From Schistosoma haematobium (taxonomy: Eukaryota; Platyhelminthes; Trematoda; Strigeidida; Schistosomatidae): a stretch of DNA of 64,000 nt. This document shows positions 46,179 through 59,738 of this stretch, piece by piece (position 1 is the stretch's first letter; each line of letters starts with the position of its first letter). A program made the position numbers and the translations under genes. The DNA is taken from NCBI RefSeq assembly GCF_000699445.3, contig NC_067196.1, positions 48,525,364-48,589,363 on the forward strand, read 5' to 3'. The notes beneath the pieces are model-generated. The model had not been told where the DNA came from, made no database searches, and saw only the letters and a program-made list of their open reading frames with translations.

Positions 46179-49100
46179 ATGTCTTATGAGTCATCACCGA
46201 GCGACACATGTCCCCCTAATAGTGACAGTTTTACCTGGAAGGTGCTGAAATACTGGAAGGATTTTAGATCTGCATGCAGAACATTTTGCAACATATCTAA
46301 CGATGAAGATCATTTAGACACTGTAACGAAATTTACTGAAGATGAATTTTCCGAGCTAATCAGCGTGATACTTGACCGTTTTATGACATCATCTAAGACT
46401 ACGCTCGTAAATTCTGACGGGATAATATCCTACTATTTTTTCAAAGCATTACTCAATCCGCATAAATGTATCGAAAGTGAATCCGAAAAGGATATAATAA
46501 CTGATGAGCAAAACAGTTTGGCACAAAACGCTCTTAAGGTGAGTGGATATCTCTGTAATTTTAAATAAAATCATATTTCAGATGTTTTTTTCTCAATTCT
46601 TTTTTAAGATTGGTTGCGTCCTGGATACAGCTTTAGAGGATTCTGAAACTGCCAAGGACTTTCCAATATGCATTTGCATTGAATTTATATCAGATATACT
46701 AAAGGACAACTCATCAACTGTGCTACTACTTTATCATCTTAGTGAATTATGGAACAAATTAGGAAGCATAATTAAGAAACTCGTTGAGCATATCGTAAGT
46801 GCAAACATATACATTATTGTGTAGTTTCTAAAAAGTGTTTCGTATTTTTTGCCTTTCTTTGGCATATCTTTGGTTGGTAAATTGTTACGAAAAATAATAT
46901 CATTATGGCTGTCAAATTAATCTCCCTATTATACCGACATGAACAAAAATAGATACGTAGTGCTACGACTTATCTTACTTATGAACCCATTTTCTTGCTT
47001 AAGGTATGTTGTCAAAATACTCCTTTACCAGACCTTGATCTGAGCTTTGCCTATATCTTCACTAGTGTTTTAAATGTCCCTACATAAAGTTGATATATCC
47101 ATCAAAACAATAAATAGTACATTTCAAGTCTCTAGTTGCTTTTAAACAGTCGTTTTTACCCTTATCTTGGAAGCATTTTGGCAAGATGGTTAGGTGATAA
47201 TTTTCTAACAAGATGGCAAATATATATCATCCATTCTCATAAGGTACGATTCAGACTTCCCTTTGTTTATTTTAATTTTAGTGAGGGAATCTCTTTAGTT
47301 TCCAAAACTACAAGATGGTGTATACTTATGACAGTGGTATAAAAATGGTCTGTGTATGTAATAATATCAACAGAATGATAAGAATATTGGTTTTCCTCCC
47401 TGTATTGATTTATTATTATTGATATACGGTTGTACAGCCCTAAGAATGAACTTATTGAAAAAGATTACTTCACCGAACTGTTTATCCAATGACATATAAG
47501 ATATTTTCAAATTAATACTTAAAATCCTTGTGAAAGTTTGCTGCCGAATTTCATCTAAAAAGTATATTTAACTCGGATAGAGTAGTTAGTGCATGATTAT
47601 TTGGTTTTAGTGCCGACAGATACTATACTTGAATCTCAATTAATACTAGTTTCACTACTGAGGTAGAAGTACAGCTAAATGAAAATTTAAAGGTAGCGCT
47701 AAAATATGTTTTACAACCTTTTACCAATCAGATGTAGGTTGTTACATCTCGTAGAACATAGGACGCCGACCAGGATTCTCCAACTCTTTCTTAAGCTTCT
47801 TTCCTGATGTTGCCAAGTGCTGTTCGTTCTTTTGATGTCTGCTTCCAGTTCTCGACGCAATGTGTTGTTGAGTCTTCCTCTTTTCTTTTTGTCTTTACAA
47901 TTACAAGTTAGGGCTTACCTCATGACGCATTTTGATTATTTCTGCCACAGTTGCGAATTACTCGTGCATGTATTCGACTTTGAGCCACAGTTTCTCAGAA
48001 ATATTTGACTATCCAGACCCAAGTAGGCAAAGTGCTGTTTGTATCTTTTACTCAATTCTTGAGACTTAAGTTCTTAAAACATTAAGCTAATAGTGATAAT
48101 GTTATGTCTGTAAGCTCAACTAACTTGTAGGGAATGTATCATAAATAGCAATGCTGTTGCAATATCTTATGCATGGGCGTTATATCATTAATTGAAACTA
48201 AATTCGCCAAAACATTACACTTTGGTTCTGACTATCTGAATCCACAAAAAATGGATCCTGCTAATATTCATTAATTATCTCAAAAACTATTATTGCTGAA
48301 CGTTTTGGAACTACAGCTATCATAATAAATAGCTTGGAAAGTTTAAATAACTAAAACACATGATAAAAGTTGAAAACGAATGCATGCCGTCAGTCATTAT
48401 AAATGAAAGGGACCATTTTTAAGTTTGTGCTGATGATGTCGTTCAGAAGAACGATGAAAGCTCCACGATCAGACCATCCAGCTCAGAGAACAAAAACCCA
48501 TCAAAATCATCCACCTGAGCTACAAATCTCCATCATCTCAAAAGGGACCATCTCTTACACTTCACATAAGACGACTCAAATTATGAATCCCACCTTACAA
48601 AATAAAGTAATCCATTTTGTTTATTCGTGAACATGGGACTGTTACTTCCTAAGCAGATATATCTTTTCATTATTGTAGATAGTCGACCAAAATGGTAAAG
48701 CTAATAATGATCAAGAAGTTTTTCTTTTTGAAGTTTTTCGTCTTTGGAGATCCGCTCTAAAAGCATGCACGACAGTTGATGATAAAAAGATGGATAATAC
48801 ACGTGATTGTGCATTTACTGTAAGTGATCTGATTATGCCCCAAAGTATTTTTCTAAGGAACACTATTGTCACTTGAAATTCTAATCTGACTCACAAACTT
48901 TCATAGTGACAGAAAAAACTACAAGTTTTGGTAATCAACGACATTTTAATTACGCTCTCAGCTTTGAGTGGTCATAACTCTTACAAATTTTTCACGACTT
49001 AGTAGGTGTGGCTAGGTCATCAACCACCGTGGGACTTTAAGGTGTTCATTCTAAAACATGAAGTCGTTAATTGGTGAGAAAAGACCCTAATCATACTAAA

Positions 49101-52100
49101 ATTTGAATGAGATTATCAAAGATATGTCCAAACCTTTGACTATTTCCAAAGTTTACAATTTGTGGAAGATTCTTCAGCAAAGATGTAGAAAAATATACAT
49201 GGTAAGATTGGGCTGAACTACTGAAACTGCAAGTTTAAAATGGGTTGCATATATGGAAATAAATTGAAATTAAAGAAACATATGGGTTTACAAAATCAAA
49301 GCTCCTCTGAGCACACAGCTTTCACTCCACTTGTTTTATTATGATAAGTATAATCGGATTTATCTGTCTTGATAACCTGTTAAAAAATTTTCTACTTAGT
49401 CTAAAATCACATTTTCAAAGTAAAAACTAGTAATTCCATACCAGGCTTTATGGTGTAGTATCTGGTGCTTGAGGGTCAGGTGCTTTAACCATTAAGGTAC
49501 CGCACCATTTTGTCGTTTCATAATTTCTCAATTTATTAGAGATTAATATTAGCCAATGAAAGATCTAATTTTTCACATGGTTTCTGTCAAAATGGTTTAT
49601 TTATCACATAACTTGAAAGTTTAAGGCTTAAATTATATGACAACAGTTCATAAACTTTCTTTTTAGTTGCTATTCATTGTGCGCTTGCATTTTCTTAGTT
49701 CGTTTATGGAGTTATAGAAAAAATGAAGTTTATAACCTCACTATTACAATATTTTAACAAACCAATATGTTACCTTATCAAATAATATGATGAATCCCAA
49801 ATTTACTGTTCAAATATGCCGTGATCGGATATATTTATACCGGGCATCACAAACGACTACTCGGTTTTAATTTATCAAATTTTATTAATCGCCATTCTCT
49901 CCTTTGAAAAGCTTTCATTTGTCCACATTAAGCCGCTGTTAAAGTTGTAAAATATATTAGTAAGAACATATCGCGAGATTCTTGTAGCACCGGGGGATTT
50001 AGGGTACTTCTTTAACCTCGGTCATAATAAATACCTAAGAAAACCAGTGACGCGACCCAAGGTCTAAAATCAGCAATTGTTTACCAGACTTACGGGTTTA
50101 TGTCCTGTTTACCGCCTGAAGTACAATGTCATTGATCAAATGAGTAACTCTCACCAACAATTTTTGCAGAATAGTACGGACTTCGTCCTTTGTGTCTATA
50201 GGGAATCTGTTGCCCGAAAGTCTGTCCACAACGCGGAACAGGAGGCTTACTAGATGGCCAAGAGTATTTAAATGCATCACTGCCTGGCTGACAAGTTTTC
50301 AAAAGTGTTGACTCTGTCGAATGAAAATCAGCATTACGTAGTACATATGTTCGCTTTATCGCCGTACTTCAGACAATACCAACGCATCTGTTTGTTAACT
50401 TGGTGTGTAAGCGTACTCCTCCAAATTCCCTTTCATGTGAAAAGGACCGTGTACGCCTTTTGTAAAGAGTAGATGTCATACCTTGGAAGGAGGCCAATTT
50501 CTATATCAGATCACCTAGCTGTTACTGGAGAGGTTCTGCTACTCTGTCGACACTACCGGTCAATGTAGTTGATTGTAATGTGTTAATACTACTGGCGTCC
50601 GGACGTACTTCCTTCATCTTATTGGCCATGCGTGCTTGGGGCTTGCACTGAAACTCTCAATATGTCATATATTGTAGAGTAACTTCTGTAGCTGCATCTG
50701 TTTAGAGACCTATTCATCTAATTTATACGTCTCCATTTGTTGCATCATGTATTTCAACGGTTGTGACAGTCGCCTGTCAACTAGATCTCAAGCCGTTAGT
50801 AACTGATGTAGTTTTTTCTCGTCAGAAGCCGTATTACGTTGAGTTGCCGCTGTTTTTACTTCGGAGTACAATTTTCCTTCAGCTACCTGATCAATTGGGT
50901 TCCGAACCCCATCGACTATCTCTACAGGAGGCAGACCAACCACGTATGGATAGTGTTTGTCTTAAAGACGTAAAGAATTTGCAAGAAGGAGTGCATCAAC
51001 CTGAGCGGACTATATTATTTCTCTATTGAGACCTTAAGTAGGGTGTCTAATTTCTGATATTGAATCGACTCTCATTAAACTGATCATTACATTTATGTAG
51101 TTCGATAGAGTGACTTACTTTTAATGTTTATATAATAGGCGTTTAGAGTTACCGATTCACAGGTGACAATATCAGCAAATAATAAATAAATATATATGTA
51201 AATGTGAGTGTAACCGAAAACTATGTTCAACTGATATAAATTAGATAAATCTACAAGTACACAAATAACAATAATTTTATGTAAATGATTGTACGCAAAA
51301 TCCGTTAATACAATAAGTAAATATAAACAGATTACACAGAGAGTTACTTGTTGATAAATGCATTGTTGCGTGTTTACAAAGGTCTAGTAGTCAATTCCGC
51401 AATTATAGAGTAAAATTAGTAGATACATGACAATGGGTACACTTGATTACGATAATATATAATTGATCAAACTAATGATTTAAGCACTGATTAAGATGCA
51501 AGCAACAGGTATGTTATAAACCTGATTATGTGATAACGGCAATCGAGAAAGAACAAGAGTATGTAAAACGACAAGTATATTGAGTGGGGACCAATCAATA
51601 TATTGGTCAGGAGTTTTGCGTGACAACATTATGTTTTTTAGTCAATAACCACAATCGTACAATTTAAGTGAAATTATGAAAGATATAAATAGTAACGAAA
51701 ATTGCTTGCAAATCGGATCTAAATTATCCATAGTTGCAAGTTTTGTTAGCCTGTTTCCAAGATTTTTCTCCCCTATTGACTGTCAGATATATGGAAAGCA
51801 ACTTTTTTCAATCCAGAGGGAGTATCTCATCTTCATTAATTGTAATTATATCCTCTAATACCAACGATTCCACCAATAATCTACAACAAATCGGTATCTA
51901 CTTGTTATTCAGTTATGATAATTATTTCCAAGTATTCCCAGTTGAATGCCTAAAATATATACGAATATCCTGAGTTTCTGTGTTACCTGCTATGAAAATA
52001 TGGGTATTGTAATGAAAGGTCTAAGTTGATCTACACAGAATAATTTGTTTATCCAATACATATTTAAAACAATTTGATTATGCATTTGCCGATCAATATG

Positions 52101-55100
52101 TTTTGTAGGAAAATGAAGAAATATTACATATATACCTATAATTGGACCTATAATAGGTAAGAAGAATATGGTTTGAAAGTACCATATTTTCACACCTTTT
52201 TTGGCATTAAGTATGGATTGAAGATTGTTGGCATAAGTTCAGTGTAAAAACAGAATATGCTTCAAACATAAAGAATAATTAGATTTATAATACGTATCAT
52301 CTCATGTTTCCAGTACTGACTATTTATTTAATCTTCATTTCTGTATAGTTCTACAAACTGTCAGTTTAAGGTAAAAGATGTGGTCAGAAATAGTACCACT
52401 TCAGAATAAGATATTTAAACCAAGCATTATTTATACACGTTCAAATTTATTTCCAGGTCACAATTCAGAAACTTGTTAATAAATATTTTTGTATTTCAAT
52501 AACTCATAGTTATATATGTGGTGGTAGTTCTTCTATCTTTGTTATCATTACATTATGCATTTTAAAAATATTTCAGTTGAGTTGGGAATGGGGGCTAAGT
52601 TCACTTTCATGATTTTATCGATTTTTATCACATGTAACTCTTAATAACTTGTGTAATTATTTTCCAAATATCAAATCGCTGTCTGAAAGACTATATATAT
52701 AATTTAAAATTCTGGTTCAATGCGTAGTATATGAAATTACACAGAGTTTAGGAGCGTTGAACAGTGAAAAGTATGGTAAATAATCTGATTAACATCTAAT
52801 TCTACTATCATGTAGAGCAGTGTTATTTATAGTTGATAATCACTTCAGAAAGCAAGTTAAAATTATTCAAATTTAAAAGTAGTTTTATATTTTCTACAAA
52901 TTTCTCAGATAGTTTAATAATTACTTATTATGGATGAATAGTGTTGATATAGTCTGTGAACAGAGTGTCATGTGATTATCGAGAAACAATTCAACGTATT
53001 ATTCTTGTTAACAGGCAGTTTCACTACTGGATCGTAAGCACTCAGCATCAACTTCACTTCACTCCGTTTTTTGGTTAATTCGACTATGGCGTCAATAGAA
53101 GAGTGATAAATTTTGATAACCATGTCTTACAGAGTATGTACTTCATTCTTCATTATTTCAATTAGTATTTAGGGTTATCCCGTTACTGTTAATGTATTAT
53201 TTTACAATCCACACCTATGTGATTGCTAACGATATCACATCATCGCTTAAACTAAAATTATGTATGAAGTGCAAATTATTCTATCTCATAGCTAATTATT
53301 TATATGAGGGAACAAAATCAGTTAAAACTGGAATAGTTTTGTCTTTGTAAGTGGATGTGTTGTTACTTAAAATAATTCTGTGGTATAAGTTTTATTTTGT
53401 CGCTTTATTCATCTCGTTTGGCGCAGATACAATTTAATTTTTTATGATCTAGGTTTTAGTTGATGTTTTAAATGTCTGCTTAATTGAATACTTCACAAAA
53501 TATTCAAAATTCCTCGTGGATGTTTCTTCATCGATTTGGCCAGTCTTTTTCGTACGCAGTTTGCGCACGCTGTATAAACTTGTGTATAAATCCGATCATT
53601 TATGGGTCAATAATCTACATCCTATAGTGAACAAACTTATATACGAATTACTGTGTTCATACTCCCGTTCACGAAGGTCTAAAATAGAAATCTCTGATTC
53701 CAACGCTTTTTGTGATTGTCTGGTTACTCATATAGTGCGTACTATAAAAGCTCAAAAGATTAAATCTGATAAAGTATCTTTGCTTGAACCAGATACTTGT
53801 TTATCTCTGCGCATTATTATTCTGTGTGGTCTCGAAAGTGCTTTAAAATTAGGTAAGTTTGTTGATTTTAGATGATAATCAACTCCCCTTCTACACTATT
53901 TTGCATTGGGTTATAACATATGTAACTATGGTTATTCATGTAGATCAAAATTTTGACAGTTATTTCCTCTCTCCATTAATTACTTTGGTTACTAGCATCT
54001 AGCTTAAGTCTTTTACTTAACATTCTCAGTGCGGGTTAAGGTGGCTTCATAGTTTCTATCAGATAAATAACATTTCTTACGAACGTTTCTGCTGCTTTCT
54101 AACGAATACTACTCACTTAGTGAAGTTAATATGCAGAACTTTGAAGTATTTTGCTCTATTCAGTATAAATAAGATAATCAGTTTGTTTTCTGACGAGTCT
54201 TAACACGAATATATCACACTGTCCATGATACTCATTAACAAAAGTCTTTTTCTTGCTACCTAACTAGTTAGCAACTCAGCTTAGAACACTAGCAGTATAG
54301 TTCTCAGACAAAAGTAGTCAAAAACCTTCAAGTCAGAATCACCTTTCAACCACACATACACTGAACGTATGATAGAATCGATGAGAACAAACACCACTTG
54401 AAACCTGATAAGTTACGTTTGTACTCGATAATGCGTAGTTGGATTGTAAGAAATTCTCGGTTAGTAAAACTTGTACGGTTTCATGTTTTTACATCCGCTT
54501 GTTGAATTCTTAGAAGTTATTAAATTGAAGTATCTGAAGTTTCCTACTATCTCGATTTTATCTATTCCATTATGGACACTTACTCTCTTGGCTGAATAGC
54601 AATAATTACGCAATTAACAATATCGATTAGGTTTATTTCTTTATTTGTCAATACGCTGATTATTCTACGTTTTGTTTATTTGGCAAACAACTTTTGACTA
54701 ATTTACTGTGCTGTTAAAGACTGACTAATTGTGTCTAAATATTTTTCTCGTTGAACCAATTCTTCATTTCAAGTGAACTGTCATTTTCCCTATCAGGTAT
54801 ATAGGTTTCAAAGCTCTTCATATAATTAGTAAAACTACACCATATATAGTGATTTTAAAACGTGAAGTGAGACATGGAATTACTTTTTCTTCATGAATTA
54901 TGTTAAAGTGTTTGCTAACCACTACTATTGTAAATATTCTTGGCAATATGCTTTGCGTCGTAGGACTTTCCCAATAGACACAAAGATATGTATTGTGGCG
55001 GAATACATTAGTAATCCTGATCGTTACATAAAATAGAACTCTCATCTAATTTTAGATCCTAATGATCTACAACTTTGGTCAATATTAAGCTCTATTCATG

Positions 55101-57490
55101 AATTATTAATGGATATTGAGTTGGGTGAATCAAATATGGTACATAGCTATGAAAATTCAATAATTATCTTATTTTCCGAGGATGATGCACAACTTTTCCG
55201 AGTATTGGACCTATGGATACAGATTGAGGACCATATCAAATCTACAGAGTAAGATTAGTGTTTTTTAATTCCCCAGGTTTTCTTTTATCAAATTACATTT
55301 GATGCGTATATGACATGACCACAGAATGGACTGTCGTAATGGTGTAACTGTAACTAAAAACTAATTCGTGATATTATCGACACATCTTTTCAGGAACTAC
55401 ATTTAATCGCCCTGGACCGTAGCTCAGTAGTTTGTACACTCAACTGACTGGCACTGGATAACGGATTAGAACCCATGTTCGTGTACTCGTGTTGTATCAT
55501 TTCCACATATATGGCTCTCAGCTTATTGTATGGAACTTCACTAGGTTCGTCCCTAGTTACCCTTTACTCAACCATACAGCATAGTAACGTATAGTTGACG
55601 GAATTGCTTAAGTCTGTCGTCTATGTAAATGGCTCCACATGAACAGTTAAACGAATGAATGCCATCAGATATAACGAATTCAGAAGGTTTGTCTTTGTTC
55701 CAGGACCATTTTAAAATACAATATTTTACTTGGCTGCAGTTAACGACTTATTTAATGTCTGTATTAACGGTTGTGCTATCCATGTCACAAGCAACATCTT
55801 TTTTGAACTGTGGTTTCAAAATTAATGACTTCTTTGGGACAGCAATTGTAGTCGGTCTTACTTGTATCTAGTTAATGTGTTTGTCGATGAATTTGGTAGA
55901 ATATCTATTACTGCTAAGTAGGTTACGGATACTTCTTAATTCTTCTTCACTGGTGTCAGAGCAAATCAATTTAGTACAATGAGTCAAGATATTCATTAAG
56001 TTTCATTTGTACTTAAGTGATGCAGAACTGTAGAAATGGGTATATTGTTCACTTGACCTATTTATAATATTCTATCGAATCTTCTTGTCAATAGGATTTA
56101 AAAAGTGAGATTCCATTATTTGGCTCTTCGCCTAAAAAGAACTTAATTTGTGGAGAAATATTGTCAACCATGTTAAGCTAATTGCCCTTTTCGACTTCGT
56201 TTTTACCAATATAAAAGCATCATCAATATAGAAACAGTAAAGTGTTAGCAGTCTAGTCACGTCCATAAGGAGTTCATTCTACAACTTTGCAAGGAACGCT
56301 CCTCATATTTGTACCATCTGATTGTCTATAATATTCGCCGTTGTATTGGAAATGAGTGTTCATTGTATACCGAAGAATTAACTGTTTTATTATGCAGTTA
56401 ATCATCTGACATTATTGCCAGAATGTATGATTGTTGAACCAATGATGGATAACTAATCTAAACTAAATATTTATTCTTTCTGTTTACTCTTTCCCTTTTC
56501 CTCACTTTATGCTCGCTGTTATATTCTATCTACAATATTTAGCCTTTTAAATTTTCTCTTAACAACTACGATCTTGAAGTTCTGTTGAAAAGAGTTTAGT
56601 AGTTTTAATTACCGTTAGGTATGAAGGAGAGTTAATAAGTTCAACATATTGTTTGTGCAAATTGTTGTGATAACTCAGGCTGACCAGATAATCTAGTCTG
56701 AATAAAATCATATATTGGTGAGTGGAAGAAAATATCTAAATTGTTTTATAATATTTACTGATCGTATATCAAAACATATCGTGTTGTTTGTTTCGTTTTT
56801 GACTGATATGTTTATAATATAATAATCAATAAGTTTTGTAAGAAATGTGATCGTTGTTACATAATGTATAAATAGAGTAGTCAGGAGGTAAATGTGTTTA
56901 CTTTAGATATTCATTGCACTGAAATTACTTATTCATCGAGAATGCACAGATAAAACTTCACATTATTATTTTGCTTGTCTCCATGGTAAGTGTAATATAT
57001 AATATATCACCATTTAAAAAATAACTACAATAAAAACATAAAATCTTGCTACTCTGAAAGTTCAATTTCACTCTTTTTGTCCTTCTTTCCATTTCTTAGG
57101 TTATATCAGCAAACGACTCTCCATGCTGTTCCCAATGCCCATTGGTTGTTTGCTTATTTGGCGAAAGCTGTCGGCTTTTCGTCTTATTTATTCATTGACT
57201 GGCTGGTATCTCCTGAAACTACCTGTTTATCTTACTTAGTTCACTACTTGAGAAGATTGAGCACTGATGATGAGCTTATTTGCAATCCAAATCAGTTCGT
57301 TAGAAGTGCAGTAATAATACATTCTTGGCCATTACAATCGCTTATAAACATGTTAAGTCAAATTTCGAAAAGTCTCAAAACCTTGAATCAATACAAAGGC
57401 ATCGCATTTTGCCCTACGCCGCTTATCAATCGCATTAATCGTTCTTTGTTTGTTTTGAATAACTTATGCCGTGTTATGACACAATGTTAA
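46179..57490 (+). CDS. LINS1: Lines homologue-like protein (LINS), seven exons
   Basis: Phase-consistent exons: 46179-46538, 46609-46794, 47136-47243, 48679-48819 (all phase 0), 53453-53852 (ends phase 1), 55056-55248 (ends phase 2), 57100-57490 (stop TAA 57488-57490). Donors are mostly GTAAG or GTGAG and acceptors follow T-rich tracts. The product is about 592 residues, helical and rich in Leu/Ile, shorter than vertebrate LINS1. The strongest family signal is in the last exon: SSYLFIDWLVSPETTCLSYL and VHYLRRL, matching the conserved core of Lines proteins (FxxWLxSxETxxLxYLxxYL). Drosophila Lines acts in hindgut and segment patterning downstream of Wingless; a role here is inferred. A small extra exon at 53015-53065 is possible. 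The long intron hosts transposon relics. Confidence 0.75.
47244..48678 (+). other. Lines gene intron 3
   Basis: AT-rich intron of about 1.4 kb. It contains the minus-strand LINE tail fragment at 47745-47905. A 75-codon frame at 48403-48630 has no recognisable domain. Confidence 0.6.
47745..47905 (-). mobile_element. LINE ORF2 C-terminal fragment
   Basis: On the minus strand this reads KRGRLNNTLRRELEADIKR and then SWRILVGVLCSTR. A GRPxxTLRRE...WRxLV tail is typical of the C terminus of several LINE ORF2 proteins. Only this tail is present, so the subfamily is not assigned. Confidence 0.65.
49440..49512 (-). repeat. tRNA-like fragment, probably SINE- or tRNA-derived
   Basis: The minus strand reads GGTGCGGTACCTTAATGGTT and AAAGCACCTGACCCTCAAGC, resembling the A-box arm and anticodon arm of a tRNA. 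The B-box arm is decayed. It lies in the Lines intron. Confidence 0.35.
50090..51040 (-). mobile_element. Gypsy (CsRn1-like) gag-protease relic
   Basis: Minus-strand fragments in order: a capsid-like block (EKKLHQLLTA, LKYMMQQMETYKLDE, near 50700-50860), a CHCC-finger remnant (CLKYGDKANIC, near 50380) and a protease-like site (SGNRFPIDTKDEV, near 50190, where IDTGAEV is usual). There are many stops. It differs from the Boudicca-like copies, so it is another family or a much older insertion. Confidence 0.6.
53853..55055 (+). other. Lines gene intron 5
   Basis: AT-rich intron without a recognised feature. Confidence 0.6.
55249..57099 (+). other. Lines gene intron 6
   Basis: AT-rich intron of about 1.85 kb. 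A tRNA-like fragment lies near its 5' end (55412-55480). A 70-codon frame at 55659-55871 has no domain support. Confidence 0.6.
55412..55480 (+). repeat. tRNA-like fragment, possible SINE head
   Basis: It begins CTGGACCGTAGCTCAGTAGT, like a polymerase III A box (TAGCTCAGTAGTTTGTAC), and about 35 nt later has GGATTAGAACCC, a B-box-like block. The spacing fits a tRNA-derived promoter. There is no complete tRNA fold, so a SINE relic is more likely. Confidence 0.4.
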
Positions 57491-59414
57491 CTTACCACAA
57501 ATATTACGCATAAATCTTATGCATAAAGCCCTCTAATGACTTATTACTACCCTTTCATTTGGTTCCGTAGCCTGATGAATTCAGTCAGGGTGTTACGATT
57601 GAGATATTCGGGCCCCAAATAATATTCTATAGAATAGAGGTAGATGCATTATTTGGTCGTTAAATGGTTATGAAGCCGAACGAACAGTGTTAACGAACCA
57701 TACAGTTTAGCTGTTTATTATTGGGGTTTTCAAATGTAGCTACTGAGTTTTTGCATCACATCTTCACTAGGACATTGGATAGGAGAAATCCTACTAAGCG
57801 CTAGATACTAACTGAATCTCATAAACTTGTCATCTGTAGGCGTTAGAAGAATTAGTACTGGCATCTTGAAGTTCTTGGTTGCATATCTTTTTAAGATGAA
57901 TTATTAGTTTTAAGAACTCAAATTCATTTGTGAGTTTTAGTTATTAAATCTACCATCTGCAACACAGCTTTTATTCCGTCGTGAATAGCCCTGATATTAC
58001 ATTCCCAAAAGTTAGTTTGTGTTTAAGACTTAAGAAGCACTCTCAGTTTTCATGTTTAGACCGAGAACTAGCCATATCATTCTTCCTTTGGTAAGAGGCA
58101 CTCAGCTCGGGGGCAAACGAAACATGAAAAACCAACTCAGTTGGTCATTTACATCATCAACATTGTTAATTCGGATTATGCTTTGATCACGTAGTTTGCT
58201 GGTAAATATCGATCAACTAGATACCCAAGTTTGGAACTTGAATAAATTTAACAATACAAATTTAGAAAAGTTATTTACGCTTTATTGGGTAACAAATTAC
58301 TAAGACATGCGAATTTTCAGGTAGGTGGATTATCCAAATGAATAAAGCCTCAATCTAAACAAAAATCGCGGGATCCATGAAATGTTTTATTACAGCCATT
58401 CTTTTATAACCTACAAAGCATTGTCTAGTGTTAGTCGGTGTATTCAAAGATAGCATATTTCATGATCATTTTGGTTGAAAAATGCTTACAACTGAATTAC
58501 CATGTATTGTTCATTCAATGCTTTTAGAAAAGAACTATTGAACCAGAAACCTTTTCATCTTCACAGACAGTTAGGACCGGATACTAACTTATCCTTCATA
58601 CTAGTAGTGAATAGTGAACTGCTGAGAAGCAATTAGCTCCCAGCTGAGCTGTCCGTCAGAGCGTCCCAGTCGTCTAGTTTGAGAGTAGATTACTGTTTTA
58701 TCTTCTCCAACGACACTCCCACTAAATGTCGACTTATTTAGCCTGTTTCCATGGTTAGTCTATATAGCTACCCTTTTTTCGTATTTCGTTTCGTTGCCAT
58801 CATTTCTACCAGTCATTTGGTAGACTTTTAAGTTGCCTTCGTTTTCCACCGTACTCGCACCTCGTCGTGATGAGTCCTGAAGCTTTCTTTGATTCAGTAG
58901 ACTACTGAGATCCACTGATCTATCTTAGGTTGATCATGAGTATTATTACTTTTACAGCTACATCAAAATGGACGTTCTCAACACTCCACCGAGATTACTT
59001 AGTCGGTTATACATCAATGGGATTTACATCTTCGTGCTGGGCTCGAAAAGGTTATCGTGTAACTGTCCAATACCTAGTAACGACCAGATGTACGGGTGCT
59101 CAGATCAGATAGTGACCGAAATTTAGACGTGGCTGAGAATAATGTGGGTTTTTATACCTGGCCGTCCCACTGATAGTGATACAGTTTATACGTTTTCCAT
59201 CAGTGTCAGAGTTGCTAAATCAATTAGTGTTTTTTACGATTGAATCTGGTACTCACCGGAAATCGCCGTTCATTTCAGGGAGATGGCCGTCATCTGATTG
59301 TTGAACTAGAATTTAAATACCTCGACCTAGGTATTAGTTTCCTTGACTTCGCCTACCTACTTAGCAATAAAAATCGTTAACTGACTATATTTGAGCCCCC
59401 GGTTTTTAGAAAAG
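57491..59414. other. No recognised feature
   Basis: This is 3' flank of the Lines-like gene and intergenic DNA. A 60-codon frame at 58930-59112 has no domain. I saw no canonical AATAAA within the first 200 bp after the Lines stop codon. Confidence 0.5.
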
Positions 59415-59418
59415 GGTT

Positions 59419-59734
59419 TGGAGCGGTCAATAAACCCTCAGAATAAATAGCTCTGCGAGTCTTCAATACAGATTCTGACATGGTTAGTTTTACTGGACAC
59501 ATCCTTGTCGAAGGCGTTCATCCTGACCAGATCACGAGTGTGTACACCATACTACGCATCTCTTGCAACTACTAGCCAACTTAGATCAAACGATTCTCAA
59601 CACATCGATAACCTCCTACACATATATTCGAACTCATTTACTCCTGACTTCTGTTTTGACTAGGTTGGTAGCCTTTGATTAAAAGGGTTACAGACGATGG
59701 CGATATCAAACCTTGAATATCTGTGGCATATTTA
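59419..59734 (+). repeat. Old solo LTR of the Boudicca/CsRn1 type
   Basis: It aligns with the solo LTR at 34567-34892 in the same orientation (AATAAATAGCTCTG, CAGATCACGAGTG, ACTAGCCAA, CTGTGGCAT blocks), with many substitutions. It starts TGGAGCGG and ends CATATTTA, so both termini are mutated. Flanks GGTT and CGTT may be a decayed 4-bp duplication. Confidence 0.72.
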
Positions 59735-59738
59735 CGTT

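Larger units (their letters stand above)
48820..53452 (+). other. Lines gene large intron
   Basis: About 4.6 kb of AT-rich sequence. It contains a tRNA-like fragment (49440-49512, minus), a Gypsy gag-protease relic (50090-51040, minus) and a possible microexon (53015-53065). Nothing else is recognised. Confidence 0.6.

Noticed and set aside
53015..53065. Possible extra exon of the Lines-like gene
   Set aside because: It reads in phase after a good acceptor, but the only phase-0 donor is GTTTTT, which is poor. The neighbouring exons already join in phase without it, so I left it out of the model.
58850..58900. GTGATGAGTCC segment resembling a hammerhead ribozyme core
   Set aside because: The first core base differs, and the required GAAAC segment and closing stem are not found at a suitable distance.
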